Positions 8,971 to 19,220 are shown, counted from the stretch's first letter. The stretch: 64,000 nucleotides of DNA from Agarivorans sp050870875 (GCF_050870875.2 NZ_CP194041.2:1736001-1800000); one strand, 5' to 3'. The notes: generated by a model from the sequence alone, not told the origin. Numbers and translations are program-made.

Positions 8971-11550
8971 TTAGTTGGCAACAATGTTGAGTAATTTACC
9001 AGCAACGTAAATTACTTTACGTACAGTTTTTCCATCAACAAATTTGCTTACATTTTCATCGCTCATGGCTAAGGCCTGAACGGTGTCTTGATTCGCGTCA
9101 GCGGCTACGGTGAGTTTAGCTCGTAGCTTGCCATTGACTTGAATGACGATGAGTTTACTATCTTCAACCATGGCGTCTTCGTCGGCAATAGGCCAATCCG
9201 CAGTATCAATCTCGCCCTGATTTCCCAAAAGTGTCCAAAGTTGGTCACAAATATGAGGGGTGATAGGCGATAGCATTAATACCACGGCGTTGATTGCTTC
9301 GCGGGTTACCGCACGAGTATTTGCATCAGACTGGTCAGCTTTCGTCAGTTTGTTCATCAATTCCATAATTGCAGCAATCGCTGTATTAAAGGTTTGACGA
9401 CGGCCAACGTCATCACTTACTTTGGCAATGGTTTTGTGTACTTCACGGCGTAGATCTTTTTGCTGGGTACTGAGGCTTGCCAGATTGACTGCGCCCGCTG
9501 TGCCTGCGTTAATATGTTCAAAGCTGAACTTCCAAATTCGACGCAAAAAGCGTAGCGAGCCTTCTACAGCACTATCTTGCCATTCAAGTGTTTGCTCTGC
9601 CGGAGCCGCAAACATCATGAACAAACGAACCGTATCAGCCCCGTATTTGTCTACCATCACTTGCGGGTCAATACCGTTATTTTTCGATTTCGACATCTTG
9701 CTCATACCAGCGTAAACCAAGACTTTTCCAGTGGCTGTTTTGGCGCTAGTAATTCGGCCTTTTTCGTCTTTTTCGGTAATTGCATCGACAGGCGAAACCC
9801 ATACTTTGCCGCCTTTTTCGTCTTCATAGTAGAAGGCATCGGCAAGTACCATTCCTTGAGTTAATAAGCGTTTGAAAGGTTCGTCTGACTCGACTAAACC
9901 AGCATCGCGTAATAATTTGTGGAAGAAACGAGCATATAATAAGTGCAAGATGGCATGTTCGATCCCGCCAATATATTGATCGACTGGTAGCCAGTAGTTG
10001 GCTTGCTCGGGGTCGAGCATCACATCCTGATTATTGGCGCTACAGTAACGAGCGTAATACCAGCTGGATTCCATAAAGGTATCGAAGGTGTCGGTTTCAT
10101 GGAAGGCTACTTGCCCTTCAAACTCAGTTTTTGCCCACTCCGGGTCGGCTTTGATTGGCGAGGTAACGCCATTCATCACTACGTCTTCTGGTAGCACAAC
10201 TGGTAGTTGGTTTTCTGGGACGGGAACCACATCACCATTGGCAAGGTTAAGCATTGGAATGGGGGTACCCCAATAGCGTTGTCGGCTAACGCCCCAGTCT
10301 CGTAGGCGAAAGTTAACCTGTTTGCTCCCTTTGCCAATCGATTCAAGTTTGGCGGCTACCGCATCAAAAGCGGCCTTAAATTCTAAGCCGTCAAATTCAC
10401 CAGAGTTGAACACCTCGCCTTTTTCGGTAAAGGCTTGCTCTGATAGGTCTAGTGCCGCATCGCTTGGTTTAATTACACCAACAATTTCTAAGCCGTAGGC
10501 TTGAGCAAATTCATAGTCTCGTTGGTCGTGGGCGGGAACCGCCATGACAGCTCCAGAGCCGTAACCCATTAATACAAAGTTAGCTACCCAAATTGGCACC
10601 AGCTTGCCAGTTAGCGGATGAACGGCATTTAGCCCGGTGGCCATGCCTTTCTTCTCCATCGTCGCCATATCGGCTTCGGCTACTTTGTTGTTTTTACATT
10701 CATCTATGAAAGCGGCTAAGTCTGGGTTGGTTTTCGCAGCTTCTAGGGCGAGTGGGTGCTGTGCTGCGATACCCACATAAGTGACCCCCATGACGGTGTC
10801 AGGGCGGGTCGTGTAAATTGAGAATTGTTGGTCGCTATTTTCTAAACCAAACTGCATTTCGACGCCTTCGGAGCGGCCGATCCAGTTTCGTTGCATGGTT
10901 TTAACTTGTTCTGGCCAGTCATCTAGCTGGTCTAAGTCATCTAATAGCTCTTGCGCATAAGCGGTGATCTTAATAAACCACTGCGGAATATCTTTTTGCT
11001 CAACTAAAGCTCCAGAGCGCCAGCCGCGACCGTCGATCACTTGTTCATTGGCGAGTACGGTTTGATCGACCGGGTCCCAATTCACGGTGGCCATTTTTTT
11101 GTAAACTAAACCTTTCTCATAAAGCTTGGTGAAAAACCACTGCTCCCAACGATAGTAATCTGGCTTACAAGTTGCCAGCTCGCGGTCCCAGTCGTAACCG
11201 AAGCCTAGCTGTTTTAGCTGAGTTTTCATGTACTCAATGTTTTCGTAAGTCCATTTAGCTGGTGCGGTATTGTTGTTAATCGCAGCGTTTTCGGCAGGTA
11301 AACCAAAAGCATCCCAACCCATTGGTTGCATCACATTTTTACCCTGCATGCGCTGGTAGCGTGATACGACATCACCAATGGTGTAGTTGCGCACGTGGCC
11401 CATGTGTAAACGACCACTTGGGTAGGGGAACATCGACAGACAATAAAATTTTTCTTTTCCTGGCTGTTCAACGACTTTAAACGTTTGTGCTTGCTCCCAG
11501 TGCTGTTGCACTTTGGTTTCAATTTCACGTGGATTGTATTGCTCTTGCAT
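8971..11550 (-). CDS. leuS: leucyl-tRNA synthetase
   Basis: Class I synthetase that charges tRNA-Leu. Start chosen at the ATG at 11550 (MQEQYNPREIETKVQQHW), giving 859 residues, close to the usual 860, with a GGAAG ribosome site ten bases upstream; the open frame continues to 11595 without support. HIGH-type motif seen in FPYPSGRLHMGHVRNYT and KMSKS in AGMSKMSKSKNNG, with the editing domain (region of TTRPDTVMGVTYV) between them. First gene of the leuS-lptE-holA-nadD-rsfS-rlmH-mrdA-rodA-mltB-rlpA run. Confidence 0.97.
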   Translation of the reverse strand: MQEQYNPREIETKVQQHWEQAQTFKVVEQPGKEKFYCLSMFPYPSGRLHMGHVRNYTIGDVVSRYQRMQGKNVMQPMGWDAFGLPAENAAINNNTAPAKWTYENIEYMKTQLKQLGFGYDWDRELATCKPDYYRWEQWFFTKLYEKGLVYKKMATVNWDPVDQTVLANEQVIDGRGWRSGALVEQKDIPQWFIKITAYAQELLDDLDQLDDWPEQVKTMQRNWIGRSEGVEMQFGLENSDQQFSIYTTRPDTVMGVTYVGIAAQHPLALEAAKTNPDLAAFIDECKNNKVAEADMATMEKKGMATGLNAVHPLTGKLVPIWVANFVLMGYGSGAVMAVPAHDQRDYEFAQAYGLEIVGVIKPSDAALDLSEQAFTEKGEVFNSGEFDGLEFKAAFDAVAAKLESIGKGSKQVNFRLRDWGVSRQRYWGTPIPMLNLANGDVVPVPENQLPVVLPEDVVMNGVTSPIKADPEWAKTEFEGQVAFHETDTFDTFMESSWYYARYCSANNQDVMLDPEQANYWLPVDQYIGGIEHAILHLLYARFFHKLLRDAGLVESDEPFKRLLTQGMVLADAFYYEDEKGGKVWVSPVDAITEKDEKGRITSAKTATGKVLVYAGMSKMSKSKNNGIDPQVMVDKYGADTVRLFMMFAAPAEQTLEWQDSAVEGSLRFLRRIWKFSFEHINAGTAGAVNLASLSTQQKDLRREVHKTIAKVSDDVGRRQTFNTAIAAIMELMNKLTKADQSDANTRAVTREAINAVVLMLSPITPHICDQLWTLLGNQGEIDTADWPIADEDAMVEDSKLIVIQVNGKLRAKLTVAADANQDTVQALAMSDENVSKFVDGKTVRKVIYVAGKLLNIVAN

Positions 11551-11875
11551 CTGTGGATTCTTCCAGAATGAACCAAAATTTGGACATGGCAGCATATGCT
11601 ACCGTACTCGATCCGCATAGGATACCGAGTCCGCTTGCTGACAACAATAGCTAGGCCCTGTTTATCTTTGTGTTGAGGTTTGTTGTGCTTGGTTTTTTAT
11701 CACAAATGAGTAGGGATTTTCTCGAAGATAAACGAAAGTCAGTTTTTGATAAAGCGCCATGGCATGCTGTCTACAGTCGATTGGTATTCCAGAATAAACT
11801 GTGTTTAGCGCACATTCATAGGTAAGCAAACAGGCTATGCTTAACTAAGAAGCTAATCTTAAGGAGTGGGTGGGT

Positions 11876-12370
11876 ATGCCAAAACGAATTAAAGCCTATC
11901 AGGCCTTTGTTAAAGATTTAGAACAGCGTATTCAGCAAAGTGGCGAAGTGAGTCGTGAGGAGTTATCTAAACTCATTGATGCCACTCAAGAGTATTTGCA
12001 TGCAGCGAGTGACTTAAGTAAGGATGAATGGCAGCTGATTGCTAACTACGTGCGACGAGACTTGAGTGACTGGCGGGATGACTATCGTCGCGCCTATGAG
12101 GAAAGTCCGTCGATGGAGATACTTAAACAGAGTATTTGGTATTGGTTAGCCAAATTAAGTGACCCGAGCCAAGTGGAATGGCATGAGTTGCTTGGTGATC
12201 TGCAACATCAAGGTATTTACCAGCGTGGAGAGTTGATTGGTTTGGGGGTTCTTGAATGTGCTCAATGTGGTGAGCACACCGCCCTATGGCACCCCACCAT
12301 TATCGATGCTTGTCCGAAATGCCAAGGGGAGCGTTTCTATCGCCACCCCATGAGCCATGTGGAGGATTAA
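11876..12370 (+). CDS. ybeL: zinc-ribbon protein of the YbeL (DUF1451) family
   Basis: 164-residue protein of unknown function, known as YbeL in E. coli, where it also lies beside leuS. Start chosen at the ATG at 11876, nine bases after AAGGAG; a GTG two codons earlier is possible. The N-terminal two thirds are helical and charged. The C-terminus carries a zinc ribbon with two Cys pairs: ECAQCGEHTALWHP and DACPKCQGERF. It is divergent from leuS and converges on lnt, whose stop it overlaps by four bases. Confidence 0.9.
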   Translation: MPKRIKAYQAFVKDLEQRIQQSGEVSREELSKLIDATQEYLHAASDLSKDEWQLIANYVRRDLSDWRDDYRRAYEESPSMEILKQSIWYWLAKLSDPSQVEWHELLGDLQHQGIYQRGELIGLGVLECAQCGEHTALWHPTIIDACPKCQGERFYRHPMSHVED

Positions 12371-13908
12371 GCTTTGACTGAGCGGCGTTTTAGCCAGTAG
12401 GGCAGAGCCGTGGCAAAACCGAATAGGATGAGCAAGGCGATTGGCCATAAACCCAAGCGTTGATAGGGCGTCGCGCCAGTAGCTGGCGTGACCGCACCGC
12501 TGAGAGTCAGCTGTTGATATTCTGGCGCTCGTTGTTGGATCTTGCCAAAGCGATTAATAATTGCAGTGACCCCGGTATTCGTTGACCGTAGCACTGGACG
12601 GCCAAATTCGAGAGCGCGCATGCGAGCAATTTCTAAATGCTGCTGAGGTCCAATGGAATGGCCAAACCAAGCGTCGTTACTCACCGTTACAATGGCATCC
12701 GTTGTATCGGTTAATTGTGGCCTGAGTAGCTCACCAAAGGCGATCTCATAACAAATGGCTGCAAGCCAGTGATGTCCTTTTACCTGTAAATTATTTTGGT
12801 TTTCTTCACCGCGGGCGAATGAAGACATTGGCAAATTAAAATATGGCGCGAGAGGTCTTAACAAATCCTCGAAGGGAACAAACTCGCCGATCGGTAATAA
12901 GTGATTCTTATAATAACGATTAGGGTTTTCGTAGTAGTAACTGGCGCTGGCAGCAACTTGCTCGGTTTGCTGCCCTAGGGTGATTAGCGCGTTGTAGTAG
13001 CGATTGCTTTGTAGGTCATGAGCGATGACGCCAGTGATCAATGCTTGTTGCCGCTGGAGTAATTGTCCATCTAAGTCATGCAGAAAGTCGATCACTTGAT
13101 ATTCGATGGCTGCAATCGCCGACTCTGGCCAAATAATCACATCGGCTTGTTCTATGTTTAGGGTTTGTTGTTGATACATGCTCAAGCTCTCAGCACGATT
13201 CTCGGGTAACCATTTGATGTCTAATGGTACGTCTCCTTGCACTAAAGCGACTTGAATTGGTGTCTGCGCGGTGGTCCAAGCGTGGCCTTGAAATAACCAG
13301 CCGACAAGTAGCGGAGTCGCGACTATAACAGCGGCTAGCCAGCGCATTTTTCCTTGAATGGTGATTAGCAGGGCACTCGCAGCAGCCAACAGCAAGACTA
13401 ACCAAGTGACGCCGTATAAGCCAAATATTGGGGCGATGCTCGCCAATGGAGAGTCGATTTGGCTATAGCCAGGTTGTAACCAAGGAAAACCAGTGAGAAC
13501 CCAACTTCTTAACCATTCGCTGAGTAGCCAGCAAGCGGGAAACCAAGCCAAGTAAAATACCCAACGGCGTTTTCCTCGCCATTGATTGGCTAAGTAGCAA
13601 GCGAGGGCGGGATAAAGCGCTAAATAACAGGTTAATAAGGCCATTAAACTGAGGCTGGCTATCAATGGCATTCCGCCAAATTCGGCCATGCTCACATGGA
13701 CCCAGTGAACCCCGTAACCAAACCAGCCTAAACCATAACAGAAACCGAGCTTAAAACCGGAACGACTGGGCTTGAGTAGTCCTAATAAAGCCAGTAATGA
13801 TAGTGGCATGAGTGGCCAATAACCATAGGGAGCAAAGGCAAAAGGGGCGATTAAACCACTGACTAAAGCGGCTAATAGACTTAGCCGCGGGCTTAACAAT
13901 AAGGGCAT
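12367..13908 (-). CDS. lnt: apolipoprotein N-acyltransferase
   Basis: Inner-membrane enzyme that adds the third acyl chain to lipoproteins. 513 residues: six to seven membrane helices in the first ~215 residues, then a periplasmic nitrilase-fold domain. The catalytic triad is visible: Glu in VIIWPESAIAA, Lys in YYKNHLLPIGEFVPFE and Cys in LAAICYEIAFGEL. A C-terminal membrane helix closes the protein. It follows corC by one base, an arrangement conserved in gammaproteobacteria, and serves the lipoproteins encoded around it (RlpA, LptE, LolB, NlpI). Confidence 0.97.
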   Translation of the reverse strand: MPLLLSPRLSLLAALVSGLIAPFAFAPYGYWPLMPLSLLALLGLLKPSRSGFKLGFCYGLGWFGYGVHWVHVSMAEFGGMPLIASLSLMALLTCYLALYPALACYLANQWRGKRRWVFYLAWFPACWLLSEWLRSWVLTGFPWLQPGYSQIDSPLASIAPIFGLYGVTWLVLLLAAASALLITIQGKMRWLAAVIVATPLLVGWLFQGHAWTTAQTPIQVALVQGDVPLDIKWLPENRAESLSMYQQQTLNIEQADVIIWPESAIAAIEYQVIDFLHDLDGQLLQRQQALITGVIAHDLQSNRYYNALITLGQQTEQVAASASYYYENPNRYYKNHLLPIGEFVPFEDLLRPLAPYFNLPMSSFARGEENQNNLQVKGHHWLAAICYEIAFGELLRPQLTDTTDAIVTVSNDAWFGHSIGPQQHLEIARMRALEFGRPVLRSTNTGVTAIINRFGKIQQRAPEYQQLTLSGAVTPATGATPYQRLGLWPIALLILFGFATALPYWLKRRSVKA

Positions 13909-13909
13909 A

Positions 13910-14794
13910 TTAGTCTTGTATATTCAATTGATTGGCATTCTCTTCAGGAATGCTGACCTGTAGCTGGACTAAGCGACGGCGGTCTGCGGTGCGAATTTTG
14001 AAATGGTAACCTTCTACGGTAATACTTTCACCTCGTCCAGGAAGATGGCCGAAGGCATGGGTCACCAAGCCGCCGATAGTATCTACTTCGTCATCACTAA
14101 AATTAGATTTAAAATAATGATTAAAATCTTCGATGTCGGTCAAGGCATTCACTGAGTAGGTTTTGTCATTAATTCGGCGAATGTCATCTTGCAGACTTTC
14201 TTCGTTGGCGAATTCATCTTCAATATCGCCTACGATGATTTCTAAAATGTCCTCGATGGTTACAAGGCCAGAGACGCCGCCAAACTCATCCACCACAATG
14301 GCCATATGGTAGCGTTTGCTACGGAATTCTTTTAATAACTTATCGATGCGTTTACTTTCTGGTACCACCACCGCGGGGCGAATCACTTGGCTCAGTGGTG
14401 TGCTGGCAGCATCTTGACTGAACGCATAGCCGAGTAGGTCTTTGGCGAGCAAAATACCTTCGATATGGTCCTTGTCTTCATTTATCACCGGAAATCGCGA
14501 GTGTCGCGCTTCGGTAAGTGTTGGTAAAATTTCAGCGATGGTTTGGCTGATGTCTAACGTGACCATCTGGGAGCGAGGGATCATAATGTCTCTCACTCGT
14601 TGACTCGATACATCGAGCACCCCTTCGATCATCTCGCGGGTATTTTGGTCGATCAGCTCGCGTTGATTGGCGTCTTGAATTACTTCTACCAAGTCCTCTT
14701 TACTCTTCGGCTCGCCTTGCATGAGTTGAACTATTTTGTCTAGCCAACCTTTTTTAGCTGAGCCGTTGCTCGAGTGAGGGTTGTCGTCGCTCAT
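13910..14794 (-). CDS. corC: CorC/HlyC-type CBS-domain protein (magnesium/cobalt efflux)
   Basis: Cytosolic CBS-pair protein linked to magnesium and cobalt efflux. Start chosen at the ATG at 14794 (MSDDNPHSSNG), giving 294 residues, close to the 292 of E. coli CorC; the open frame further upstream runs into ybeY. Two CBS repeats occupy residues about 70-190 (VRDIMIPRSQM and VVVPESKRIDKLL), followed by the CorC/HlyC C-terminal domain (DEVDTIGGLVTHAFGHLP). No membrane domain is present, as in true CorC. Lies between ybeY and lnt. Confidence 0.94.
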   Translation of the reverse strand: MSDDNPHSSNGSAKKGWLDKIVQLMQGEPKSKEDLVEVIQDANQRELIDQNTREMIEGVLDVSSQRVRDIMIPRSQMVTLDISQTIAEILPTLTEARHSRFPVINEDKDHIEGILLAKDLLGYAFSQDAASTPLSQVIRPAVVVPESKRIDKLLKEFRSKRYHMAIVVDEFGGVSGLVTIEDILEIIVGDIEDEFANEESLQDDIRRINDKTYSVNALTDIEDFNHYFKSNFSDDEVDTIGGLVTHAFGHLPGRGESITVEGYHFKIRTADRRRLVQLQVSIPEENANQLNIQD

Positions 14795-14816
14795 ATACTT
14801 GTTTTTACCTAGTTGT

Positions 14817-15263
14817 TTAATAGGGGTCGCTAATACCCAGTTTGGTGAGCACGGCAACTTCTAAAGCTTCCATTTCTATTGCGTCTTGCTCATCAATATG
14901 ATCATAACCTAGCAGATGAAGGCAACCATGTACAACCATGTGTGCCCAATGGTCGAAAACAGCTTTACCCTGCTGTTGGGCTTCGTATTCAACCACTTGT
15001 CGACATATTACTAAATCACCCAATAAAGGCAATTGTATTCCGGGAGGAGCCTGAAAGGGGAAGGATAATACGTTGGTGGGTTTATCCTTATTTCGGTATT
15101 GGTGATTGAGCGCCTGACTTTCTGCTTCATCGACGATGCGAATGGTTAATTCGATATCTTGCGCTTGTTCAACTAGGGTCGCATTTAGCCAAGCTTCAAA
15201 AGCGCTTACGGTAGGCAAGTTTTGTTTATCACCTGTGGCGATCTGTAAATCAACCATCGCCAT
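14817..15263 (-). CDS. ybeY: endoribonuclease YbeY, rRNA maturation
   Basis: Zinc-dependent single-strand endoribonuclease needed for 16S rRNA 3' end maturation and ribosome quality control. Start chosen at the ATG at 15263, directly after the ybeZ stop, with GTGAG seven bases upstream; this gives 148 residues (E. coli 155). The metal motif of three histidines is seen in VVHGCLHLLGYDH, and the upstream TNVLSFPF element is also conserved. Immediately downstream of ybeZ, its known partner. Confidence 0.96.
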   Translation of the reverse strand: MAMVDLQIATGDKQNLPTVSAFEAWLNATLVEQAQDIELTIRIVDEAESQALNHQYRNKDKPTNVLSFPFQAPPGIQLPLLGDLVICRQVVEYEAQQQGKAVFDHWAHMVVHGCLHLLGYDHIDEQDAIEMEALEVAVLTKLGISDPY

Positions 15264-15264
15264 T

Positions 15265-16323
15265 TTATTGCTCACTCGTTTGATTGAGCTGCTGAGTGGC
15301 ACGGCGTTGCTGTTGTTTTTCAGTTGCAATACGGTCTCGTTCATCTTGTTGCTCGTAGGCTTCGACGATCGCGGCGACAATTGGATGGCGTACCACATCT
15401 GCGGCTTGGAAGAAGTTAAAACTTAAAGCTTCCACTTCGCTCAGTACTTCGATGGCATGCCGTAAGCCAGATTTTTGATGGCGAGGTAAGTCGACTTGAG
15501 TAATATCTCCGGTGATCACCGCGCGCGAGTTAAAGCCAATTCGAGTCAAAAACATTTTCATCTGCTCTACAGTTGTATTTTGACTTTCGTCTAAAATAAC
15601 GTAGGCATCATTCAGGGTTCGGCCACGCATGTAAGCTAGTGGTGCGACTTCAATCACATTGCGCTCGATGAGTCGTTCAACCTTTTCAAAACCAAGCATT
15701 TCAAATAGTGCGTCATAAAGTGGACGTAAATATGGGTCAACCTTTTGGCTTAAATCGCCGGGTAAGAAACCCAATTTTTCACCTGCCTCAACGGCTGGGC
15801 GGGTGAGCAAAATTCGTCTCACTTCCTGACGTTCTAAGGCATCAACCGCACATGCTACCGCGAGGTAAGTTTTACCCGTACCAGCAGGGCCAATACCAAA
15901 AGTGACATCGTGACCAAGCATGTTGCTAATATAAGTGGCTTGATTTGGGGTGCGTGGTTTGATGACGCCCCGTTTGGTCTTAATGTTTAACTGCTTGCCG
16001 TAGTGAGGGCTCCCTTCTTCGTCTTGCTCCAGGGCTTGGCTCTCTTGAATAGCGAGGTGCACTTTTTCAGGACTTAACTCCGGTATATCTCCACCTTTAA
16101 GAGGTGCCGTCTCTACGTAAAGAGTGCGCAAAATACTCGCCGTAATTAGACAGATGCCATGACGACCGGTAATTTGAAATTGATTATTCCGATAGCTGAT
16201 TTCAACCCCTAAGCGTTTTTCTAACTGTTTGAGGTTGTCATCGAGAGGGCCACATAATTGAGCGAGACGAGGGCTGGAAGCGGGCTCCAGATAAATTTCA
16301 ATGGAATTGATTTTATTACTCAA
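15265..16323 (-). CDS. ybeZ: PhoH-family ATPase YbeZ
   Basis: PhoH-like NTPase that works with YbeY in rRNA processing. 352 residues: an N-terminal KH-like extension (residues about 1-110), then the PhoH domain with Walker A GIGPAGTGKTYLA, Walker B-type YVILDESQNTT and TGDITQVDLP. The C-terminus is rich in Gln and Arg. Read in the miaB-ybeZ-ybeY-corC-lnt order, with one base to ybeY. Confidence 0.96.
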   Translation of the reverse strand: MSNKINSIEIYLEPASSPRLAQLCGPLDDNLKQLEKRLGVEISYRNNQFQITGRHGICLITASILRTLYVETAPLKGGDIPELSPEKVHLAIQESQALEQDEEGSPHYGKQLNIKTKRGVIKPRTPNQATYISNMLGHDVTFGIGPAGTGKTYLAVACAVDALERQEVRRILLTRPAVEAGEKLGFLPGDLSQKVDPYLRPLYDALFEMLGFEKVERLIERNVIEVAPLAYMRGRTLNDAYVILDESQNTTVEQMKMFLTRIGFNSRAVITGDITQVDLPRHQKSGLRHAIEVLSEVEALSFNFFQAADVVRHPIVAAIVEAYEQQDERDRIATEKQQQRRATQQLNQTSEQ

Positions 16324-16334
16324 ATTGTTTTATG

Positions 16335-16356
16335 GGCAGGTTTTAAGAAACCTGCC
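16335..16356 (-). terminator. hairpin between miaB and ybeZ
   Basis: GGCAGGTTT and AAACCTGCC form a perfect nine-pair stem around a four-base loop in the 65-base gap between miaB and ybeZ. No clean U tract follows on the minus strand, so it may be a weak terminator or an mRNA-stabilising stem rather than a full stop. Confidence 0.5.
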
Positions 16357-16388
16357 GCTACTCCTTAAGGGGTTAGCATAGACTGCAA

Positions 16389-17828
16389 CTAAGGGGTAAA
16401 GCTTGCCACGCCTAGGTGGTTTGCTTGCCCATCGGTTTTGTCGATAATAGTGGCAGGAGCGACGTCATTTCGCAACTGCATTTGTTGCTCAGTTCGGAGT
16501 AATTCACCACGTAAAGAATGAGCAAATACGTCGACGATCTTTACATCAACAAATTGACCAACCAGTTGGTGACCGCCTTCGAAGTTGACCACCCGATTGT
16601 TCTCGGTACGTCCACGTAATTCCATTGGGTTTTTCTTCGAGGGCCCTTCTACTAAAATCCGCTGTTCGCTATCCAGCATTCGACGACTCACCTGCATGGC
16701 TTGCTGGTTGATCCGTTCTTGCAAGATATACAGGCGTTGTTTCTTCTCGGCTTCGCTCACATCGTCTGGTAGATCTGCCGCTGGTGTTCCTGGACGGGCG
16801 CTATAGACAAAGCTATAGCTCATGTCGAAGTTAACCTGCTCGATTAGTTTCATGGTATTGGCAAAGTCTTCGGTAGATTCACCTGGGTAGCCAACAATGA
16901 AGTCGGAGCTGATTTCGATATCAGGGCGAGCCTTACGTAGTTTGCGAATAATCGATTTATATTCGATTGCAGTATGGCCACGCTTCATCAAGTTGAGGAT
17001 CCGATCGGCGCCGCTTTGTACCGGTAAGTGTAAGAAGCTGACTAATTCAGGTGTATCAGCATACACTTCGATAATATCGTCAGTAAACTCAATTGGATGA
17101 CTGGTGGTAAAACGAATACGGTCAATGCCATTAATGCTGGCGACGTAACGTAGTAATTCGGCGAAACTACAGATACTGCCGTCGTGCTGGAGACCACGGA
17201 AAGCATTTACATTTTGTCCCAGCAAGTTGACTTCGCGAACGCCCTGTTCTGCCAGTGAGGCGATTTCATAGAGTACATCATCTAAGGGGCGGCTGACTTC
17301 TTCGCCACGGGTATAAGGTACTACACAGAAGGTACAATACTTACTACAGCCTTCCATAATGGATACAAAGGCAGTAGCGCCTTCGGCACGAGGTTCAGGC
17401 AAACGATCAAATTTTTCAATTTCAGGGAAGCTTACGTCTACTACCGATTTCTCGCCACCTTTCACTTGTTTGATCATTTCAGGCAAGCGATGTAGGGTTT
17501 GTGGGCCAAATACAATGTCTACGTAAGGTGCGCGTTCGCGGATAGCTTTACCTTCTTGTGAGGCCACACAACCACCTACGCCAATCACCAAATTAGGATT
17601 TTTTCGTTTCAGAGTTTTCCAACGGCCAAGCTGGTGGAATACTTTCTCTTGAGCTTTCTCTCGAATAGAACAAGTATTCAATAACAGTACATCGGCTTCA
17701 TTGGCTTCTTCAGTTAGCTGAAAACCATGGGTCGCATCTAGTAGGTCGGCCATTTTAGAGGAGTCATACTCGTTCATTTGGCAGCCCCAAGTTTTGATAT
17801 GCAGCTTATTTCCCATCGTTTTACTCAT
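16389..17828 (-). CDS. miaB: tRNA-2-methylthio-N6-dimethylallyladenosine synthase
   Basis: Radical SAM methylthiotransferase that turns i6A37 into ms2i6A37 in tRNAs reading UNN codons. 479 residues with the three expected domains: N-terminal UPF0004 with cluster cysteines (KTWGCQMNEYD, LNTCSIREKA, GVGGCVAS), the radical SAM core with CSKYCTFCVVPYTRG, and a C-terminal TRAM domain (about 385-450). Its substrates include tRNA-Leu and tRNA-Ser species of the kind found in this window. Divergent from ubiF, the same arrangement as in E. coli. Confidence 0.97.
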   Translation of the reverse strand: MSKTMGNKLHIKTWGCQMNEYDSSKMADLLDATHGFQLTEEANEADVLLLNTCSIREKAQEKVFHQLGRWKTLKRKNPNLVIGVGGCVASQEGKAIRERAPYVDIVFGPQTLHRLPEMIKQVKGGEKSVVDVSFPEIEKFDRLPEPRAEGATAFVSIMEGCSKYCTFCVVPYTRGEEVSRPLDDVLYEIASLAEQGVREVNLLGQNVNAFRGLQHDGSICSFAELLRYVASINGIDRIRFTTSHPIEFTDDIIEVYADTPELVSFLHLPVQSGADRILNLMKRGHTAIEYKSIIRKLRKARPDIEISSDFIVGYPGESTEDFANTMKLIEQVNFDMSYSFVYSARPGTPAADLPDDVSEAEKKQRLYILQERINQQAMQVSRRMLDSEQRILVEGPSKKNPMELRGRTENNRVVNFEGGHQLVGQFVDVKIVDVFAHSLRGELLRTEQQMQLRNDVAPATIIDKTDGQANHLGVASFTP

Positions 17829-18016
17829 TATTACATCGTTGAAAAAGGACGCATATTTTACTGGTTTATATTGGTTCTGACCAGCGTCAATTGTATGCTT
17901 TCGTAGCCGGAGAGGTAAAAAACGTCTAGCAGTGCTGAGTATTGATATCGAATTGAATTATTGTCGGCAAGATTAGCTTCAACTCTAGGCTTCGGGTTAA
18001 ACTTGCTGCAAACGAT

Positions 18017-19189
18017 TTGGCTAATGTGGTTCGAGTGGAAAAATTTGATGTAGTGGTTGTGGGTGGCGGCATGATCGGTGCTGCCAGTGCTCAAGGTTTT
18101 GCCTTGCAAGGTTTGCGCGTATTAATGATTGAGTCTTATGTACCGGAGGCTTACCAACCCAGCCAAGCACTCGATTTGCGGGTGAGTGCGATTAGTCACG
18201 CCAGTGTACAATTGTTAAAGCAATTACAAGCCTGGCCCGCCATTTGCGCGATGCGTGTATGTCCCTATCAGCAGCTACAAGTCTGGGAAGATCCTCTAGA
18301 TAAATTAATTTTTGATTCTGCCCAGCTTGATTTGTCTGAGTTAGGTTTTATGGTTGAAAATCGAATTATTCAACTGGGACTTTGGCAGGCAAATCAACTC
18401 TCCGGTGTGGTTTGTCGAATAGCCAAGCAAAGCCAATTAGTGAGTAATACTAGTGAAGGTGTAGTGTTGTCGGTTGATGGTTCTGAGATCACAGCCAAAC
18501 TGCTGGCGGTGGCTGATGGTGCAAACTCCAGTATGCGTCAACAATTGGGCTTAGGCATCACTGCTTGGGACTATCGCCACGACTGTTTTGCGATTAACGT
18601 TAAACTTGATGCTCCGCAGCAAATGGCTACATGGCAACAATTTTTCCCTAGCGGTCCTCGAGCTTTTCTACCATTAGCCAATCAGCATGCTGCACTCATT
18701 TGGTATGATGCCAAAGATACTGTGCGTGGATTAAAGCAACTCAACAAATTACAACTTAAAAAACGCATTGAAGCAGAGTTCCCGAGACTTCCAGGATCGA
18801 TTGAGATCTTAGATAGTGGCAGTTTTGCATTGACTCGCCGGCATGTGAATCGTTATCTGAAACAGAGTGCGGTGGTGATTGGTGATGCTGCACACACCAT
18901 TAACCCCTTGGCTGGGCAGGGCGTGAATCTTGGCTACCGTGATGTGAAGTGCTTGCTTGCGCAAATTGAGCATTATGGTTTAGCGAATAAAAGCAAGGCC
19001 TTGCGCAGTTTCAATGTGCGGCGTCGTCCTGATAACTTGATGATGCAAACGGGGATGGATTTATTTTATTTGCTGTTCTCGAATTCCCTAACACCCGTTC
19101 AGCGGTTACGCCAACTGGCGATCAAAGGTGCGCAGGGGAGCGGTCCCATCAAAGATTGGGCCTTGAAGTATGCACTGGGTGATATATAA
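18017..19189 (+). CDS. ubiF: FAD-dependent ubiquinone-biosynthesis monooxygenase UbiF
   Basis: Aerobic hydroxylase of the UbiH/COQ6 family; the product is assigned to the C6 hydroxylation step because the gene is beside miaB and a Met-Leu-Gln tRNA operon, as ubiF is in E. coli. About 390 residues: N-terminal dinucleotide-binding motif VVVVGGGMIGAASA and the C-terminal VVIGDAAHTINPLAGQGVNLGYRD, typical of this family. The start is uncertain: no ATG precedes the FAD motif in frame. A TTG at 18017 and GTGs at 18026 and 18035 are candidates, the last giving a compact VEKFDVVVVGGG start. Followed by a terminator at 19221. Confidence 0.92.
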   Translation: MANVVRVEKFDVVVVGGGMIGAASAQGFALQGLRVLMIESYVPEAYQPSQALDLRVSAISHASVQLLKQLQAWPAICAMRVCPYQQLQVWEDPLDKLIFDSAQLDLSELGFMVENRIIQLGLWQANQLSGVVCRIAKQSQLVSNTSEGVVLSVDGSEITAKLLAVADGANSSMRQQLGLGITAWDYRHDCFAINVKLDAPQQMATWQQFFPSGPRAFLPLANQHAALIWYDAKDTVRGLKQLNKLQLKKRIEAEFPRLPGSIEILDSGSFALTRRHVNRYLKQSAVVIGDAAHTINPLAGQGVNLGYRDVKCLLAQIEHYGLANKSKALRSFNVRRRPDNLMMQTGMDLFYLLFSNSLTPVQRLRQLAIKGAQGSGPIKDWALKYALGDI

Positions 19190-19220
19190 CCAGACAATAG
19201 AAATGTTAAACAAGTGAAAG